Shown: piece after piece, positions 54,361 to 63,765 of the stretch | Layout: every line of letters starts with the position of its first letter | How positions within the stretch are numbered: position 1 is the first letter of the stretch | Position numbers and translations under genes: made by a program | Notes under the pieces: generated by a model | What the model was told of the DNA's origin: nothing | What the model saw: the letters and a program-made list of their open reading frames with translations, nothing else | Database searches by the model: none | Origin: Rhodohalobacter barkolensis | Lineage (GTDB): Bacteria > Bacteroidota > Rhodothermia > Balneolales > Balneolaceae | Assembly: GCF_002834295.1 (NCBI RefSeq) | Contig: NZ_PISP01000003.1 | Span: 1 to 64,000, forward strand | Length of the DNA stretch: 64,000 nt | Direction: 5' to 3'

Positions 54361-56997
54361 TTAATCTGCCCACGCTTCCGCGTCACTGTATACTTCAGCG
54401 AACTCCAGTTTATTCCCGTCTTTACTTACTGTAGCTTCAAACTCAACTCCCTGCGAGTCATCCTCCCGCTGAATCAACTGTTTAGCCAGCTGATTTACGA
54501 TTTGAGTTTGGATCACTCTCTTCAATGGTCTGGCACCGTATACCGGGTCATAACCGCGAACAGCCAGCCAGTCTTTCACATTATCCGATACAGAAAGGGA
54601 TACGTTATTCTTAGTCAGCATACCCTCAACCCTTTTAAGCTGAATATCCACAATTTGTCGGATATGTCGCTGATCGAGCGGATGGAAAACAACCACATCA
54701 TCAATCCGGTTCAAAAATTCAGGCCGTATGGTTTTCTTCAGCTGCTCAAACAACCTGTCCTGCAGTTCTGTGTACGTTGAATCATCCATTTCTCCCCCGC
54801 TCTTCTCAATCTGCTCAGAGATCAGGTGAGAACCGATATTGCTGGTCATGATCACAATGGTATTCGTGAAGTCGACCGTTACACCTTTATTATCGGTCAG
54901 GCGTCCATCGTCCAAAACCTGTAGCAGAATATTAAAGGCATCAGGGTGTGCTTTTTCAATTTCATCAAGCAGCACAACAGAATATGGCTTTCGGCGAACC
55001 GCTTCGGTCAGCTGACCACCTTCATCATAACCGACATAGCCCGGAGGCGCACCAATCAAACGACTGACGCTGTGTTTCTCCATATATTCACTCATATCAA
55101 TCCGAATCATGGCATCCTCATCATTGAAGAGGAAATCAGCCAATGATCGGGCAAGCTCTGTTTTACCCACACCGGTAGATCCCAGGAACATAAATGAACC
55201 GATCGGGCGATTCTCATCCTGCAGACCTGCTCTTGCACGTCGTACGGCGTCAGAGACCGCCTCAATGGCCTGATCCTGACCAATCACCCGTTTATGGAGT
55301 TCTTCCTCCAGCTTGAGTAGTTTTTGCCGTTCGCTGGAAAGCATCTTGGTAACCGGAATACCGGTCCATCGCGAAACAATATCTGCAATTTCCTCAGCCT
55401 CAACTTGCTCCTTCAGAAGAGACCGACCTTCCTGAACATCATCCAACTTGGCTTTTGTTTCTTCAAGATCCTTCTCCAACTGTGTAATGGTTCCGTAACG
55501 CAGCTCTGCCACTTTCTCATACTCGCCTTCACGTTCTGCTTTATCGGCTTGATTACGTGCAGTTTCGATGGCCTGTTTCAGCTCCCGGGTTTTCTGGATC
55601 AATCCTTTTTCATGATCCCACTGTGCCCGCATCGATTTGCGTTTCTCTTCCAGATCGGCCAGTTCTTTCTCATTCGATTTCAGTTTGGCCTCATCCTTTT
55701 CGCGCTTCAATGCCTCACGCTCAATTTCGAGCTGACGAATCTGCCGCTCGATACTGTCAAGCTCTTCAGGCATAGAGTCAATCTGTAACCGAAGTCTTGA
55801 TGCGGCTTCATCGATCAGGTCAATGGCCTTATCAGGCAGAAACCTGTCAGATATGTACCGGTGTGATAGTTCGGCCGCTGCAACAATGGCCGCATCCGTA
55901 ATTCGCACACCGTGGTGAACTTCATATCGCTCCTGAAGTCCGCGTAAAATCGACACCGTATCTTCAATTGATGGCTCACCGACAAATACAGTTTGAAGTC
56001 GGCGCTCCAATGCTTTGTCTTTCTCAATATACTTTCTGTACTCGGTTAGCGTGGTGGCACCAATTGCATGCAGTTCGCCCCGGGCCAGTGAAGGTTTCAA
56101 AATATTTGCCGCATCCATTGAACCCTCAGTGGCTCCTGCCCCTACCAGGGTATGAATCTCATCAATAAAGAGAATCAGTTCACCGTCTGAATCCATCACC
56201 TCTTTAACCACAGCTTTAAGGCGCTCCTCAAACTCACCGCGGAACTTAGTCCCGGCCACTAGCGCTCCCATATCCAGGGCAACAATCTGTTTCGTTTTCA
56301 ATCCTTCAGGTACATCACCTCGAACAATTCGCAGGGCAAGTCCTTCAGCAATTGCTGTTTTACCAACACCGGGTTCACCAATCAGAACCGGATTATTTTT
56401 AGTCCGGCGGGAGAGAATCTGCATCACACGACGTATCTCCTGATCGCGGCCAATTACCGGATCCAGTTTATTTTTCTCTGCCAGTTCATTTAAATTCCTG
56501 GCATACTTTTTCAACGCCTGATAGCGACTCTCTGCATTGGGATCGTCTACGGTTTGACTGCCCCGAACATCTTTCAAAATCTTTAAAATTTGATCTTTTT
56601 TTACTCCCTGCGATTTCAGCAAATCACTGCTTTCGGAAGAGGTTCCAATCAGACCCAGAAGGATATGCTCTGAACTGATATACTCATCACCAAGATCTGT
56701 CGCTTCTGTTTGAGCTTTGTCGAAGAGTGCCTTTGTGTTATTGGAAAGATATTGCCCGGATACCGATGCACCTTTTACAACCGGGAAGGTTTTAATTTTC
56801 TTCTCAAGCTGTTCCAGCAATCCTGATGTGGATACACCTATCTTCTTCAGAACCTGGATGGTAACATTCTCCGAATCGGATAGGAGCGCTTTTAAAATAT
56901 GCGCCGGCTCCACAGCCTGATGGTTCGCATTTTGAGCGATCTCCAATGCCGCCTGAACAGCTTCCTGAGCTTTTATCGTAAATTTATTGAAATTCAT
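54361..56997 (-). CDS. clpB: ATP-dependent disaggregase ClpB
   Basis: Hsp100 disaggregase that works with DnaK-DnaJ to resolubilise proteins. 878 residues: Clp N-domain (1-145), first AAA+ with GEPGVGKTA and [10 protein letters not shown], the coiled-coil middle domain (about 410-530) that distinguishes ClpB from ClpA/C, second AAA+ with [12 protein letters not shown] and LLDEIEKAH, and a C-terminal D2-small domain. AGGAG lies 7 nt before its ATG. Monocistronic; the first gene of a quality-control-rich stretch that includes dnaJ-like, degQ and hsp20 genes. Confidence 0.97.
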   Translation of the reverse strand: MNFNKFTIKAQEAVQAALEIAQNANHQAVEPAHILKALLSDSENVTIQVLKKIGVSTSGLLEQLEKKIKTFPVVKGASVSGQYLSNNTKALFDKAQTEATDLGDEYISSEHILLGLIGTSSESSDLLKSQGVKKDQILKILKDVRGSQTVDDPNAESRYQALKKYARNLNELAEKNKLDPVIGRDQEIRRVMQILSRRTKNNPVLIGEPGVGKTAIAEGLALRIVRGDVPEGLKTKQIVALDMGALVAGTKFRGEFEERLKAVVKEVMDSDGELILFIDEIHTLVGAGATEGSMDAANILKPSLARGELHAIGATTLTEYRKYIEKDKALERRLQTVFVGEPSIEDTVSILRGLQERYEVHHGVRITDAAIVAAAELSHRYISDRFLPDKAIDLIDEAASRLRLQIDSMPEELDSIERQIRQLEIEREALKREKDEAKLKSNEKELADLEEKRKSMRAQWDHEKGLIQKTRELKQAIETARNQADKAEREGEYEKVAELRYGTITQLEKDLEETKAKLDDVQEGRSLLKEQVEAEEIADIVSRWTGIPVTKMLSSERQKLLKLEEELHKRVIGQDQAIEAVSDAVRRARAGLQDENRPIGSFMFLGSTGVGKTELARSLADFLFNDEDAMIRIDMSEYMEKHSVSRLIGAPPGYVGYDEGGQLTEAVRRKPYSVVLLDEIEKAHPDAFNILLQVLDDGRLTDNKGVTVDFTNTIVIMTSNIGSHLISEQIEKSGGEMDDSTYTELQDRLFEQLKKTIRPEFLNRIDDVVVFHPLDQRHIRQIVDIQLKRVEGMLTKNNVSLSVSDNVKDWLAVRGYDPVYGARPLKRVIQTQIVNQLAKQLIQREDDSQGVEFEATVSKDGNKLEFAEVYSDAEAWAD

Positions 56998-57164
56998 CTA
57001 TGCTCCTGTTTGAACTTTCTTTTTATAAAGATGTGAAGCTAAAACCGTACCTGCAGCATAGAACCTGTCGGAATTACAGTTCACACATTTTGAATGAGCT
57101 TAAATGACCGTTTTGAGAGATGAATGGCAGGATTCTCTTAAACAGTCCTGCCTCAATTTCATTT

Positions 57165-57213
57165 AAAAAAAGAAACCGCCTGCCACAATCGAGTCGAAAG
57201 CAACAGGCGGTTT
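57165..57213 (-). terminator. Intrinsic terminator of the small secreted-protein gene
   Basis: On the minus strand AAACCGCCTG pairs with CAGGCGGTTT (57204-57213 with 57173-57182) and is followed by CTTTTTTT (57165-57172). It lies 38 bp after the stop of the 57251-57700 gene. Confidence 0.85.
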
Positions 57214-57250
57214 GGATTACCCCAATAAATTATGACCAAAGATTAGGCTA

Positions 57251-57700
57251 TTACTCTTGAGTAGTAGTATACCGGCCGGAATTTTCACCGTTTCTCAGGT
57301 ATTCAAATATTTTATCTTTGTTCAAATGATCAACTTCCGCCAGTAGCTTTTCCGAATCCGGGAAGCTGTTTTGATTTCTATAAAAATAGATCACCATTTC
57401 TGCTTTGGATTCCAGTACACCTGATTCAGTACTTTCAGAAATTTCCTGTGCTCTGTTCAATACTTTTTCAGAATAAAACTCCGGATAGACAATTCTATAA
57501 TGCAACATATCGAATAGCGCGGACTCTACCACTCCATTTACATCAGAGGACAGGCCATAAACCAGGCTGGTTTCTAATTTTTCAGATAACTCTTCAGTAA
57601 ATACTTTGTAACCTGAATGTTGAGAAAAAGCATCACCTGCCATAACAATGGAAAAAATGACTGCGAGTACAATAGAAAGTATGTTTTTGAATTTAAACAT
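57251..57700 (-). CDS. Small secreted helical protein, unknown
   Basis: Not recognised. 149 residues from the ATG at 57700; an ATG 13 codons upstream is also open but would place a polar stretch before the signal peptide. Signal peptide MFKFKNILSIVLAVIFSIVM, cleavage near AFSQ. The mature part is helical and acidic: LSEKLETSLVYGLSSDVNGVVESALFDMLHYRIVYP and AEMVIYFYRNQNSFPDSEKLLAEVDHLNKDK, resembling HEAT-like pairs of short helices. Ends in its own terminator and faces a 440-bp regulatory-looking intergenic region. Confidence 0.65.
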   Translation of the reverse strand: MFKFKNILSIVLAVIFSIVMAGDAFSQHSGYKVFTEELSEKLETSLVYGLSSDVNGVVESALFDMLHYRIVYPEFYSEKVLNRAQEISESTESGVLESKAEMVIYFYRNQNSFPDSEKLLAEVDHLNKDKIFEYLRNGENSGRYTTTQE

Positions 57701-57739
57701 CGTGTTGTTTGATTTATGCTTACTTGAATGATTGAGCAT

Positions 57740-58142
57740 AAATATATCTCCAAATCAAAATGACAATCAATCGTTAAATTGATGTCTTAAAACAATTTAA
57801 AATGTATTATTGTGACATTTTTTCATGAAAGCGTTTTTAATTTTATTGAAAATTATTTTCCATAAAAAGACTTTTTTATCCCATTTATAATCTATATTAG
57901 AAAAGCCCTTACAAATTCCATTTTTTTGGAAAGCGCTTCGTTACATTTTTTCCTATAACTGACAATTAAACACACAAAAATCTTGTTGTAAAAGAATCAG
58001 AAGCGCTTTTCGATAGACGGTTTTTGTCGATTTGACGGCCCCGATATCCTCATTTTGAGAGTAAAAAGACATTTTGTGCTCTCTGTTATAACCTATAGCT
58101 TAGAATCGTTGATTGAATGAATCGCAACACAAACTCACCATC
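57740..58142. promoter_or_regulatory. Intergenic region with three AAGCGYTT sites
   Basis: AT-rich region between divergent genes. AAGCGTTT at 57829-57836, AAGCGCTT at 57931-57938 and again at 58001-58008 (the latter two perfect palindromes). The core resembles LacI/CcpA-type operators (AARCGCTT), the first copy being in a TGAAAGCGTTTTTA context. No regulator gene is nearby. No gene or RNA is apparent otherwise. Confidence 0.35.
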
Positions 58143-58670
58143 ATGCATGTAGAATTTAATGAAGTAATGGTAGAACTCGTATCAGGTAATATTGCCGACC
58201 AGCCTGATTGTGATGCTATAGTTAATGCAGCCAATGCGGAATTAAGAATAGGTGGTGGTGTTGCCGGTGCAATTCATGGCGTGGGAGATCCAGAACTGGA
58301 AGAGTTAACACGTCCCCTTGCACCCATCAAACCGGGTGAGGCTGTCATAACGGAAGCCCCAAACTTGCCAAATAAGTTTGTTATACACTGTTTAGGTCCT
58401 GTTTATGGAAAGGATAAACCTGAAGATAAGCTGTTGGCAAACTGCTATTACAATGCATTAACCCTTGCGGAAGAGAATGGTATAGAATCGATTGCATTTC
58501 CTGCACTATCTACCGGAGCGTTTGGATACCCCATGAAAGAAGCCGCACAAATAGCGTTTAACACCGTAAAGAAGAAAACCGCGGAGCTAACTAATGTAAA
58601 ATATATTCGCTTTGTACTGTTCAGTGCAGCTGACTATAATCTGCACCTAAGTGTATTGAAAGAGTACTGA
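58143..58670 (+). CDS. Macro domain protein
   Basis: 175 residues from the ATG at 58143 (a TTG at 58113 is open too). Stand-alone macro domain: VELVSGNIADQPDCDAIVNAANAELRIGGGVAGAIH binds ADP-ribose, then KPGEAVITEA, FVIHCLGPVYG, ENGIESIAFPALSTGAFGYPMKEAAQIAF and FVLFSAADYNLH. Most similar in layout to YmdB-type O-acetyl-ADP-ribose or mono-ADP-ribosyl hydrolases. Monocistronic; its stop is 4 bp from the end of the convergent nuclease gene. Confidence 0.93.
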   Translation: MHVEFNEVMVELVSGNIADQPDCDAIVNAANAELRIGGGVAGAIHGVGDPELEELTRPLAPIKPGEAVITEAPNLPNKFVIHCLGPVYGKDKPEDKLLANCYYNALTLAEENGIESIAFPALSTGAFGYPMKEAAQIAFNTVKKKTAELTNVKYIRFVLFSAADYNLHLSVLKEY

Positions 58671-58674
58671 AATT

Positions 58675-59463
58675 CTATTCAGCTCCGTAGATTTCATTCA
58701 GAACACCCGCCGTGCGAATTCCGGCTTGCAGTAACCTTTTAAACACCAGATCTCTGTTTTGGTATCGGTACTCATAGCCAATTCGCATATCATCAGGCAG
58801 ATCGTAGGTTCGATCGCGATAACTGACAGACTCATATGCCCAATCCCGAACGGTTGCATTTTGCCACTCCGCAATTTCTTCATCCGTTGCAACATCAATT
58901 TCCCAGGCTATTTCGGAATAACTCATTTCAAGTGAATTAATGATATCACTATCCCAAACTCTGTGCAGGTTCGAGTTTTCACCCATCCACTGCAGGCGTA
59001 CCTCATTTCCTCCCAAGTCTTCACCGGTTCCTACGTGCATCGGCTGATGAATGTCGCCAATCATATGAATCACGAATCTGAGCTTATCCTTCTCTTCTTT
59101 CTCTGTTAGGTCGCCCCTTTTCAGTTCATCAATTAATGTTTCAAGTGCCCAAATAATATCCCCGCCTTCATCCTGCTCGGCCTCTTCGTAAGTCATTCCA
59201 TCCGGAATGGTGGCCCAGTGCCAGGTTCTGGTATAGTCGTATTCGCTGTCTGATCGAATATCATCCATCCAAACTGCAGATAGAGATAACGATCGATCTC
59301 CTAAAATTTCATATACCCGCTCTCTGGCTTCATCAGTTAGATATACATCCGCTATTTCGCCGGTTACATAGTGGCCAATTTGCCCCCACTTTTGGTGCTC
59401 TTGATGATCAACGGCAGACGTATTAAAGAATAGTGCAGCTGCAAGAATTAACAAACCTTTCAT
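58675..59463 (-). CDS. S1/P1-type nuclease
   Basis: Zinc-dependent exported nuclease of the S1/P1 (phospholipase C-like) family, 262 residues. Signal peptide MKGLLILAAALFFNTSA. All tri-zinc ligands are visible in order: Trp/His of WGQIGHYVTGEIA, WMDD, TWHWATI, VIHMIGDIHQPMH and NLHRVWDSDI. The Trp is expected to be the N-terminus of the mature protein, but here it lies 10 residues after the likely cleavage site, preceded by HQEHQK. Degrades single-stranded nucleic acids and frees 3'-phosphates in characterised members. Confidence 0.92.
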   Translation of the reverse strand: MKGLLILAAALFFNTSAVDHQEHQKWGQIGHYVTGEIADVYLTDEARERVYEILGDRSLSLSAVWMDDIRSDSEYDYTRTWHWATIPDGMTYEEAEQDEGGDIIWALETLIDELKRGDLTEKEEKDKLRFVIHMIGDIHQPMHVGTGEDLGGNEVRLQWMGENSNLHRVWDSDIINSLEMSYSEIAWEIDVATDEEIAEWQNATVRDWAYESVSYRDRTYDLPDDMRIGYEYRYQNRDLVFKRLLQAGIRTAGVLNEIYGAE

Positions 59464-59537
59464 AACTCAATAAAACTTAAAATTTGTATTTACAGAAGGT
59501 ACGATCTTTTCCCTGAACAGTCTATCCATACAGAGAT

Positions 59538-60530
59538 TTATTCAGACCGTAATTCGGATAGTTTCTTATAAAGTTCTTTCTCTTTTGATGTCAGTTGATC
59601 CGGAAGTTGGAGGGACACTTTCACATAGTAGTTACCTCTGCTACCGGGTTTATTAAATTCCGGGACTCCTCTCTCGGCCAGTCTGAACATTTTACCATTC
59701 TGGGTGCCCTCCGGTATATTAAGCTTCACTTTTCCTTCTAAGGTATCTACCGTTAAAGCACCTCCCAATGCTGCTTTATGAACCGGAAGATCTACAGTTT
59801 GAATAATATCCTTTCCTTTTCTTTCGACTCCTTCAGGTTCTGTAATTTTTATTTTAAGATAGAGATCTCCCCTGCGTCCACCCGGTCCGGCCTGACCTTT
59901 TCCTTTCAACTTCAAACGTTTACCATCCTCAATACCGGCGGGGATTTTTACCTTCATTTTTTCACCCCCAATTCTCAGCTGCTTTTCAGCACCGGTTAAA
60001 ACATCGGCCAGATCCACTCTTACCACAGCTTCTGAGTCCGCTACAGGAGTTGCACGTCTTCTTGTACCTGTTGAATATCCCTGACGTGTTTGCGCACCAC
60101 CAAAAGGATCACCTCCATTACCATATTGCCCGCCTCCAAAAAGCGTTTCAAAAAAACTGGAAAACGGACTACCCCCACCGGCAGACTGACCGCCGGCACC
60201 AAATATGTCATCCATATTGATGTTTACATGCTGACGGCCGCCGCCACTTCTCCCGGCATACTGCTGCCAGTTAAAATCGTCGGCACTTGCGCCGGCTTGT
60301 TCATACTTTTTCCAATCAGATCCGACTTTATCGTATAGTTTCCTCTTCTCAGGATCTTTTAGAACCTCATACGCCTCACCTACTTCTTTAAATTTTTTCT
60401 CTGCTTTTTTGTTACCGGGATTTTTATCGGGATGAAATTTAGCCGCCATCTTACGATACTTCTTCTTGATTTCATCCTGCGATGCATCCCTGGGTACGCC
60501 TAACGTCTTATAGTAATCTTTGTATTCCAT
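59538..60530 (-). CDS. DnaJ-like co-chaperone without zinc finger (CbpA type)
   Basis: 330 residues. J-domain 1-70 with HPD in [11 protein letters not shown], a Gly/Phe-rich linker (about 90-155, with [17 protein letters not shown] and a [16 protein letters not shown] motif), and the two C-terminal peptide-binding beta-domains ([62 protein letters not shown]). The four CxxCxGxG zinc motifs of DnaJ are absent. Stimulates a DnaK-type Hsp70 not in this window. Separated from degQ by the terminator at 60659-60692. Confidence 0.95.
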   Translation of the reverse strand: MEYKDYYKTLGVPRDASQDEIKKKYRKMAAKFHPDKNPGNKKAEKKFKEVGEAYEVLKDPEKRKLYDKVGSDWKKYEQAGASADDFNWQQYAGRSGGGRQHVNINMDDIFGAGGQSAGGGSPFSSFFETLFGGGQYGNGGDPFGGAQTRQGYSTGTRRRATPVADSEAVVRVDLADVLTGAEKQLRIGGEKMKVKIPAGIEDGKRLKLKGKGQAGPGGRRGDLYLKIKITEPEGVERKGKDIIQTVDLPVHKAALGGALTVDTLEGKVKLNIPEGTQNGKMFRLAERGVPEFNKPGSRGNYYVKVSLQLPDQLTSKEKELYKKLSELRSE

Positions 60531-60658
60531 AACTATAGCATCCTTATTTTTGCTTTAATATTTGCAAAAGTAATGCCATGCCCTTCTCAAATTGCTGTAT
60601 TGACAGTAAACCTGACGGAATGGACGAGTTGCAGGTCACAGGAAGACTGTTACCAAAT

Positions 60659-60692
60659 AAAAAAGCCTCTGCCTGAATTCAGACAGAGGCTT
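60659..60692 (-). terminator. Intrinsic terminator after degQ
   Basis: On the minus strand AAGCCTCTG/CAGAGGCTT (60684-60692 with 60663-60671) enclose a self-complementary CTGAATTCAG loop region and are followed by TTTTTT (60659-60664). Confidence 0.85.
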
Positions 60693-60716
60693 AACCTTAA
60701 CCATTCGTTCAATTTT

Positions 60717-62198
60717 TTAGAGCTCAAACGCTACGAAGATATTTCGTCCTTGACGATTTACTCTCAGCAAGGCCACTTCTGTGCCATCTTCAATTAATGA
60801 CTGAACCGCACCATAGAACTCCTCCGGTTGAGTAACTGAAGCACCGGCAACCTGAGAGATTACATCGCCTCTTCGAAGTCCTTGAGAGTACGCACCGCTT
60901 GCTTCGCTGATTTCACTTACAACCACTCCAAATGCCTGCGATTGTAAATTTAACTGTCGGCGAATAGAGTCTGTTAACTCCTCAACAGCGAATCCCAGTC
61001 TTTCACGAAGTTCTTCCCGATCAGAAGTACTCATATCAGCTGCAATTTCTTCAGTGTCTAATTCACCCAATTCAACTGTGAATTCTTTTGTTTCTCCATC
61101 ACGGAACACCTCAATATCTACTTCAGTACCCGGCGCTGAACTGGCAATCGTTACTCGGAAATCATAAAAATCGCGCACGATGTTTCCATTCAAGCGAACA
61201 ACCACATCGCCTTCCTGGAGTCCGGCTTTGGCCGCCGGTCCGTCTTCAACCACATCGCCTACCACAAAACCACGTGGATTATCCATTCCCAAAGCACGCG
61301 CCATGGTTCGATCCACTTCGCCGCCCATAGAAATTCCCAGGTAACCTCTGGCAACACGACCGTCTGTGATTAGCGACTCCATCACATTTCGGGCCATGTT
61401 TATCGGAATGGCAAAACCGAGTCCCTGGTTTCCGCCACTTCGGCTGGCAATAGCTGTATTGATACCAATCAATTCGCCATCCACATTAATAAGCGGACCA
61501 CCCGAATTACCGGGATTAATCGCCGCATCGGTTTGAATATAATTTTCAAAATCATTCAATTGTAGTCCCGAACGACCGCTTGCACTCACAATACCCATCG
61601 AAACAGAGTGTGCAAACTGGTTACCCAGCGGGCTCCCGATCGCTAATACCATCTCGCCTACACGTAAATCGTCACTATTGCCCATCGGAATTGCCTTTAA
61701 ATCCTCCTGATCAACTTTCAGTACGGCAATATCACTTGCAGGATCGGCACCCACAATCTCCGCATCCAGCTCTATACCATCAAAAAGTGTAATTTTAATG
61801 TCGTCTGCATTATCTATCACATGGTTATTAGTGATGATATATCCTTCTTCGGATACGATCACACCGGAACCGAGCCCCTGACGCTGAAACTCTCTCTCCT
61901 GGTCGAATCGGGGATCATCAAAAAAGAAGGAGAAGGGAGACTGCTGTCTTTGGCGAACCGTTTGGGTTGTATTGATTGTAACCACAGTTGGATTGGCCTG
62001 CTCAGCAATATCAACAATAGCGTTGTTAAAATCTCTCAATGTACTTACCCGCTGAGTATCTTCAGTCTGATTTGATTCATTAAACGCTGGAAGTCCTGAA
62101 GAGGTCGAATCTGAATCGGTTTCATTTCCAAAGTTCAAACCGATAATAAAAAATGCCACAGCAACTGCAGCAATCACACTTTTTGTTATTCTATCCAT
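60717..62198 (-). CDS. degQ: Do/DegQ-type serine endoprotease
   Basis: Periplasmic HtrA-family protease-chaperone of 493 residues. N-terminal signal or anchor (SVIAAVAVAFFIIGLNFG), a chymotrypsin-fold domain with the triad His in ITNNHVIDNADD, Asp in DPASDIAVLKV, and Ser in NPGNSGGPLINVDG, then two PDZ domains (about 290-375 and 400-490; GYLGISM, KAGLQEGDVVVRLNG, VSEISEASGAYSQGLRRGDVI). Degrades or holds misfolded envelope proteins. Ends in a strong terminator. Confidence 0.95.
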   Translation of the reverse strand: MDRITKSVIAAVAVAFFIIGLNFGNETDSDSTSSGLPAFNESNQTEDTQRVSTLRDFNNAIVDIAEQANPTVVTINTTQTVRQRQQSPFSFFFDDPRFDQEREFQRQGLGSGVIVSEEGYIITNNHVIDNADDIKITLFDGIELDAEIVGADPASDIAVLKVDQEDLKAIPMGNSDDLRVGEMVLAIGSPLGNQFAHSVSMGIVSASGRSGLQLNDFENYIQTDAAINPGNSGGPLINVDGELIGINTAIASRSGGNQGLGFAIPINMARNVMESLITDGRVARGYLGISMGGEVDRTMARALGMDNPRGFVVGDVVEDGPAAKAGLQEGDVVVRLNGNIVRDFYDFRVTIASSAPGTEVDIEVFRDGETKEFTVELGELDTEEIAADMSTSDREELRERLGFAVEELTDSIRRQLNLQSQAFGVVVSEISEASGAYSQGLRRGDVISQVAGASVTQPEEFYGAVQSLIEDGTEVALLRVNRQGRNIFVAFEL

Positions 62199-62381
62199 AA
62201 ATATTGACTCATTTTATTTGAATTCAATCAGCAGATGATTTTTTCTGCCTTGCCCTTTATCCGGACGGTATTTAAAAGCATTTTTATTTTCTGATAACGT
62301 ACTGCTGTGCCATTCCTTATGTGAAGAAATTGTTTACAGACAGCCGTTTTTTAAACTTTTCAACTATCCGATTTATTGCGC

Positions 62382-62419
62382 AAAAAAATGCCGGAGACAC
62401 TTGTCAAAGGATCTCCGGC
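62382..62419 (-). terminator. Intrinsic terminator after hsp20
   Basis: On the minus strand GCCGGAGA/TCTCCGGC (62412-62419 with 62390-62397) is followed by ATTTTTTT (62382-62389), 57 bp after the hsp20 stop. Confidence 0.85.
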
Positions 62420-62475
62420 GCTAACTAACCTGCTCTCTTAGGGGACAAATGAGAACAGCTCTTACTACTAACTAC

Positions 62476-62904
62476 TTATTTAATTTTAATCTGTCTTTTC
62501 ATCTTCTCTTCGCTCTTATCGATGGTGATATTCAAGATTCCATCGTTATACGAAGCATTAATACTGTCGTCTTTCACATCATCCGGAAGCTGGAAAGATC
62601 GGGTAAATGTTCCATAATGGCTTTCCACTCTGTGGTATGTTTTACCTTCTTCCTCTTTTTCAAACTTACGTTCTCCGCTGATGGTTAATCGTCCTTTTTC
62701 AAGGTCGATCTGAATATCATCTTTCTTCATTCCGGGAAGAGTTACATCTATAACGTATTTCTTCTCGGTTTCTGATATATCAATTTTTGGAGCAAATGTA
62801 TTTTGTCGATTTGCGACTGCATCATTGAAAAATTCGTCCATGATGTCTGTAAATCGTTTACCAAATACATCTGTACCGGGTTGAGAATATCTTACGAGTG
62901 CCAT
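62476..62904 (-). CDS. Small heat-shock protein Hsp20
   Basis: 142-residue ATP-independent holdase. Alpha-crystallin domain at about 40-130: FAPKIDISETEKKYVIDVTLPGMKKDDIQIDLEKGRLTISGERKFE, followed by the SFQLPDDVKDDSINASYNDGILNITIDK region with the conserved A-x-x-x-n-GvL; ends KRQIKIK. N-terminus (YSQPGTDVFGKRFTDIMDEFFNDA) typical. Strong Shine-Dalgarno GGAGGT 4 nt before the ATG. Several inverted repeats lie upstream and may serve stress control. Confidence 0.95.
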   Translation of the reverse strand: MALVRYSQPGTDVFGKRFTDIMDEFFNDAVANRQNTFAPKIDISETEKKYVIDVTLPGMKKDDIQIDLEKGRLTISGERKFEKEEEGKTYHRVESHYGTFTRSFQLPDDVKDDSINASYNDGILNITIDKSEEKMKRQIKIK

Positions 62905-62997
62905 AATGACCTCCGTTTATTTAAAGTTATTTGTTACAAATTGTTTTCATGAATTCACTTTAATGTGTTGCAACAGGAGTGCCAATCGGCTTTTTAC

Positions 62998-63011
62998 TGA
63001 CATGGCTGTCA
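62998..63011. promoter_or_regulatory. Inverted repeat upstream of hsp20
   Basis: TGACA-TGGC-TGTCA, 94 bp upstream of the hsp20 start, the clearest of several short palindromes in 62990-63120 (also ACCGG/CCGGT around 63063-63080 and AGACAG/CTGTCT near 63082-63117). It is compatible with a regulator site but matches no named heat-shock element I can identify. Confidence 0.3.
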
Positions 63012-63170
63012 CCTCTGGCAGATTTAACATGCAGTTGTTTCAGAGTGTGTTAAACCGTGTGACCGGCTGTCATTTCCGGTTAGACAGACTGACTTACCTA
63101 ATCTGTTATTCTGTCTGATCGAATTGATCTGTTCATTTTTTTGGTAATTATAATCAGAATCGGAGCCCCC

Positions 63171-63760
63171 CTGTCGCAGGCTTTCAGCCTGCTTTTTGAT
63201 TCAATTCATACTTTGGTCTCGGGGCGGTGCCCCAAGCTGGGTTATTTTAGGCTTTCAGCCTTTTGTATTTTTGTGAACCAATTGGAGGCTGATTTCCAAA
63301 TATAGTCAGTCTTAGACCTTAATTACCTCCCTGTTCATAAACATCAACTTCAACTTCCGATTCCTCTAAATCTCTTCCATTCTTATAATCCTCTTTAGAT
63401 AGTTTTCCGCTGACGTTCAGAAGAAGGAATCTTTTAATTAGGAGAATATTTAGACTGGCTGGTAGAAGATCTGTGTCTCAAATTGGGATATTGAAGACTT
63501 TCAGCCTTTGGGTTTAATGAAACCGTTTATCGCTCGATTGCCCAATACAATTCTACTCAGGAGTTCAATGTTAATCCTCACCACTATAAATCTAATTCAA
63601 CTACTAACTTCTATCATTCAACCTTTATTCCTTTTCGGGATATTTCCCCCTACCACTTAGAATTTGGATTGATAAAGACTGAAAGCCTTTGACAATCCAG
63701 CCCGGGGCAACGCCCCGGGAATCAATCACCCATCAAGTCGGGCAGGCTGAAGGCCTGCAA
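63171..63760. mobile_element. Inverted pair of three-palindrome modules (REP/MITE-like)
   Basis: Left module: GCAGGCTTTCAGCCTGC (63176-63192), GGGGC-GGT-GCCCC (63221-63233), GGCTTTCAGCC (63250-63260). Right module, same order when read on the minus strand: GCAGGC..GCCTGC (63742-63758), CCCGGGGC-AAC-GCCCCGGG (63701-63719), then the complement of GACTGAAAGCC (63677-63687). The stretch from the GC palindrome to the last one aligns at roughly three positions in four. A degenerate half-copy sits at about 63478-63511. No transposase is encoded; the 400 bp between modules has no gene. Resembles non-autonomous REP elements moved by RAYT transposases. Confidence 0.6.
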
Positions 63761-63765
63761 TAGAT

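Noticed and set aside
58143-59463. Macro-domain protein and S1/P1 nuclease as a toxin-antitoxin or DarTG-like module
   Set aside because: No DarT-like ADP-ribosyltransferase is present, the genes are convergent, and the nuclease is exported.
62906-63118. 70-codon plus-strand frame upstream of hsp20
   Set aside because: Starts inside the hsp20 control region, Cys-rich random-looking composition, no domain; better explained as non-coding DNA with inverted repeats.
63171-63760. Possible CRISPR array
   Set aside because: Repeats are palindromes of differing sequence arranged in inverted orientation, not regularly spaced direct repeats, and no cas gene is present.
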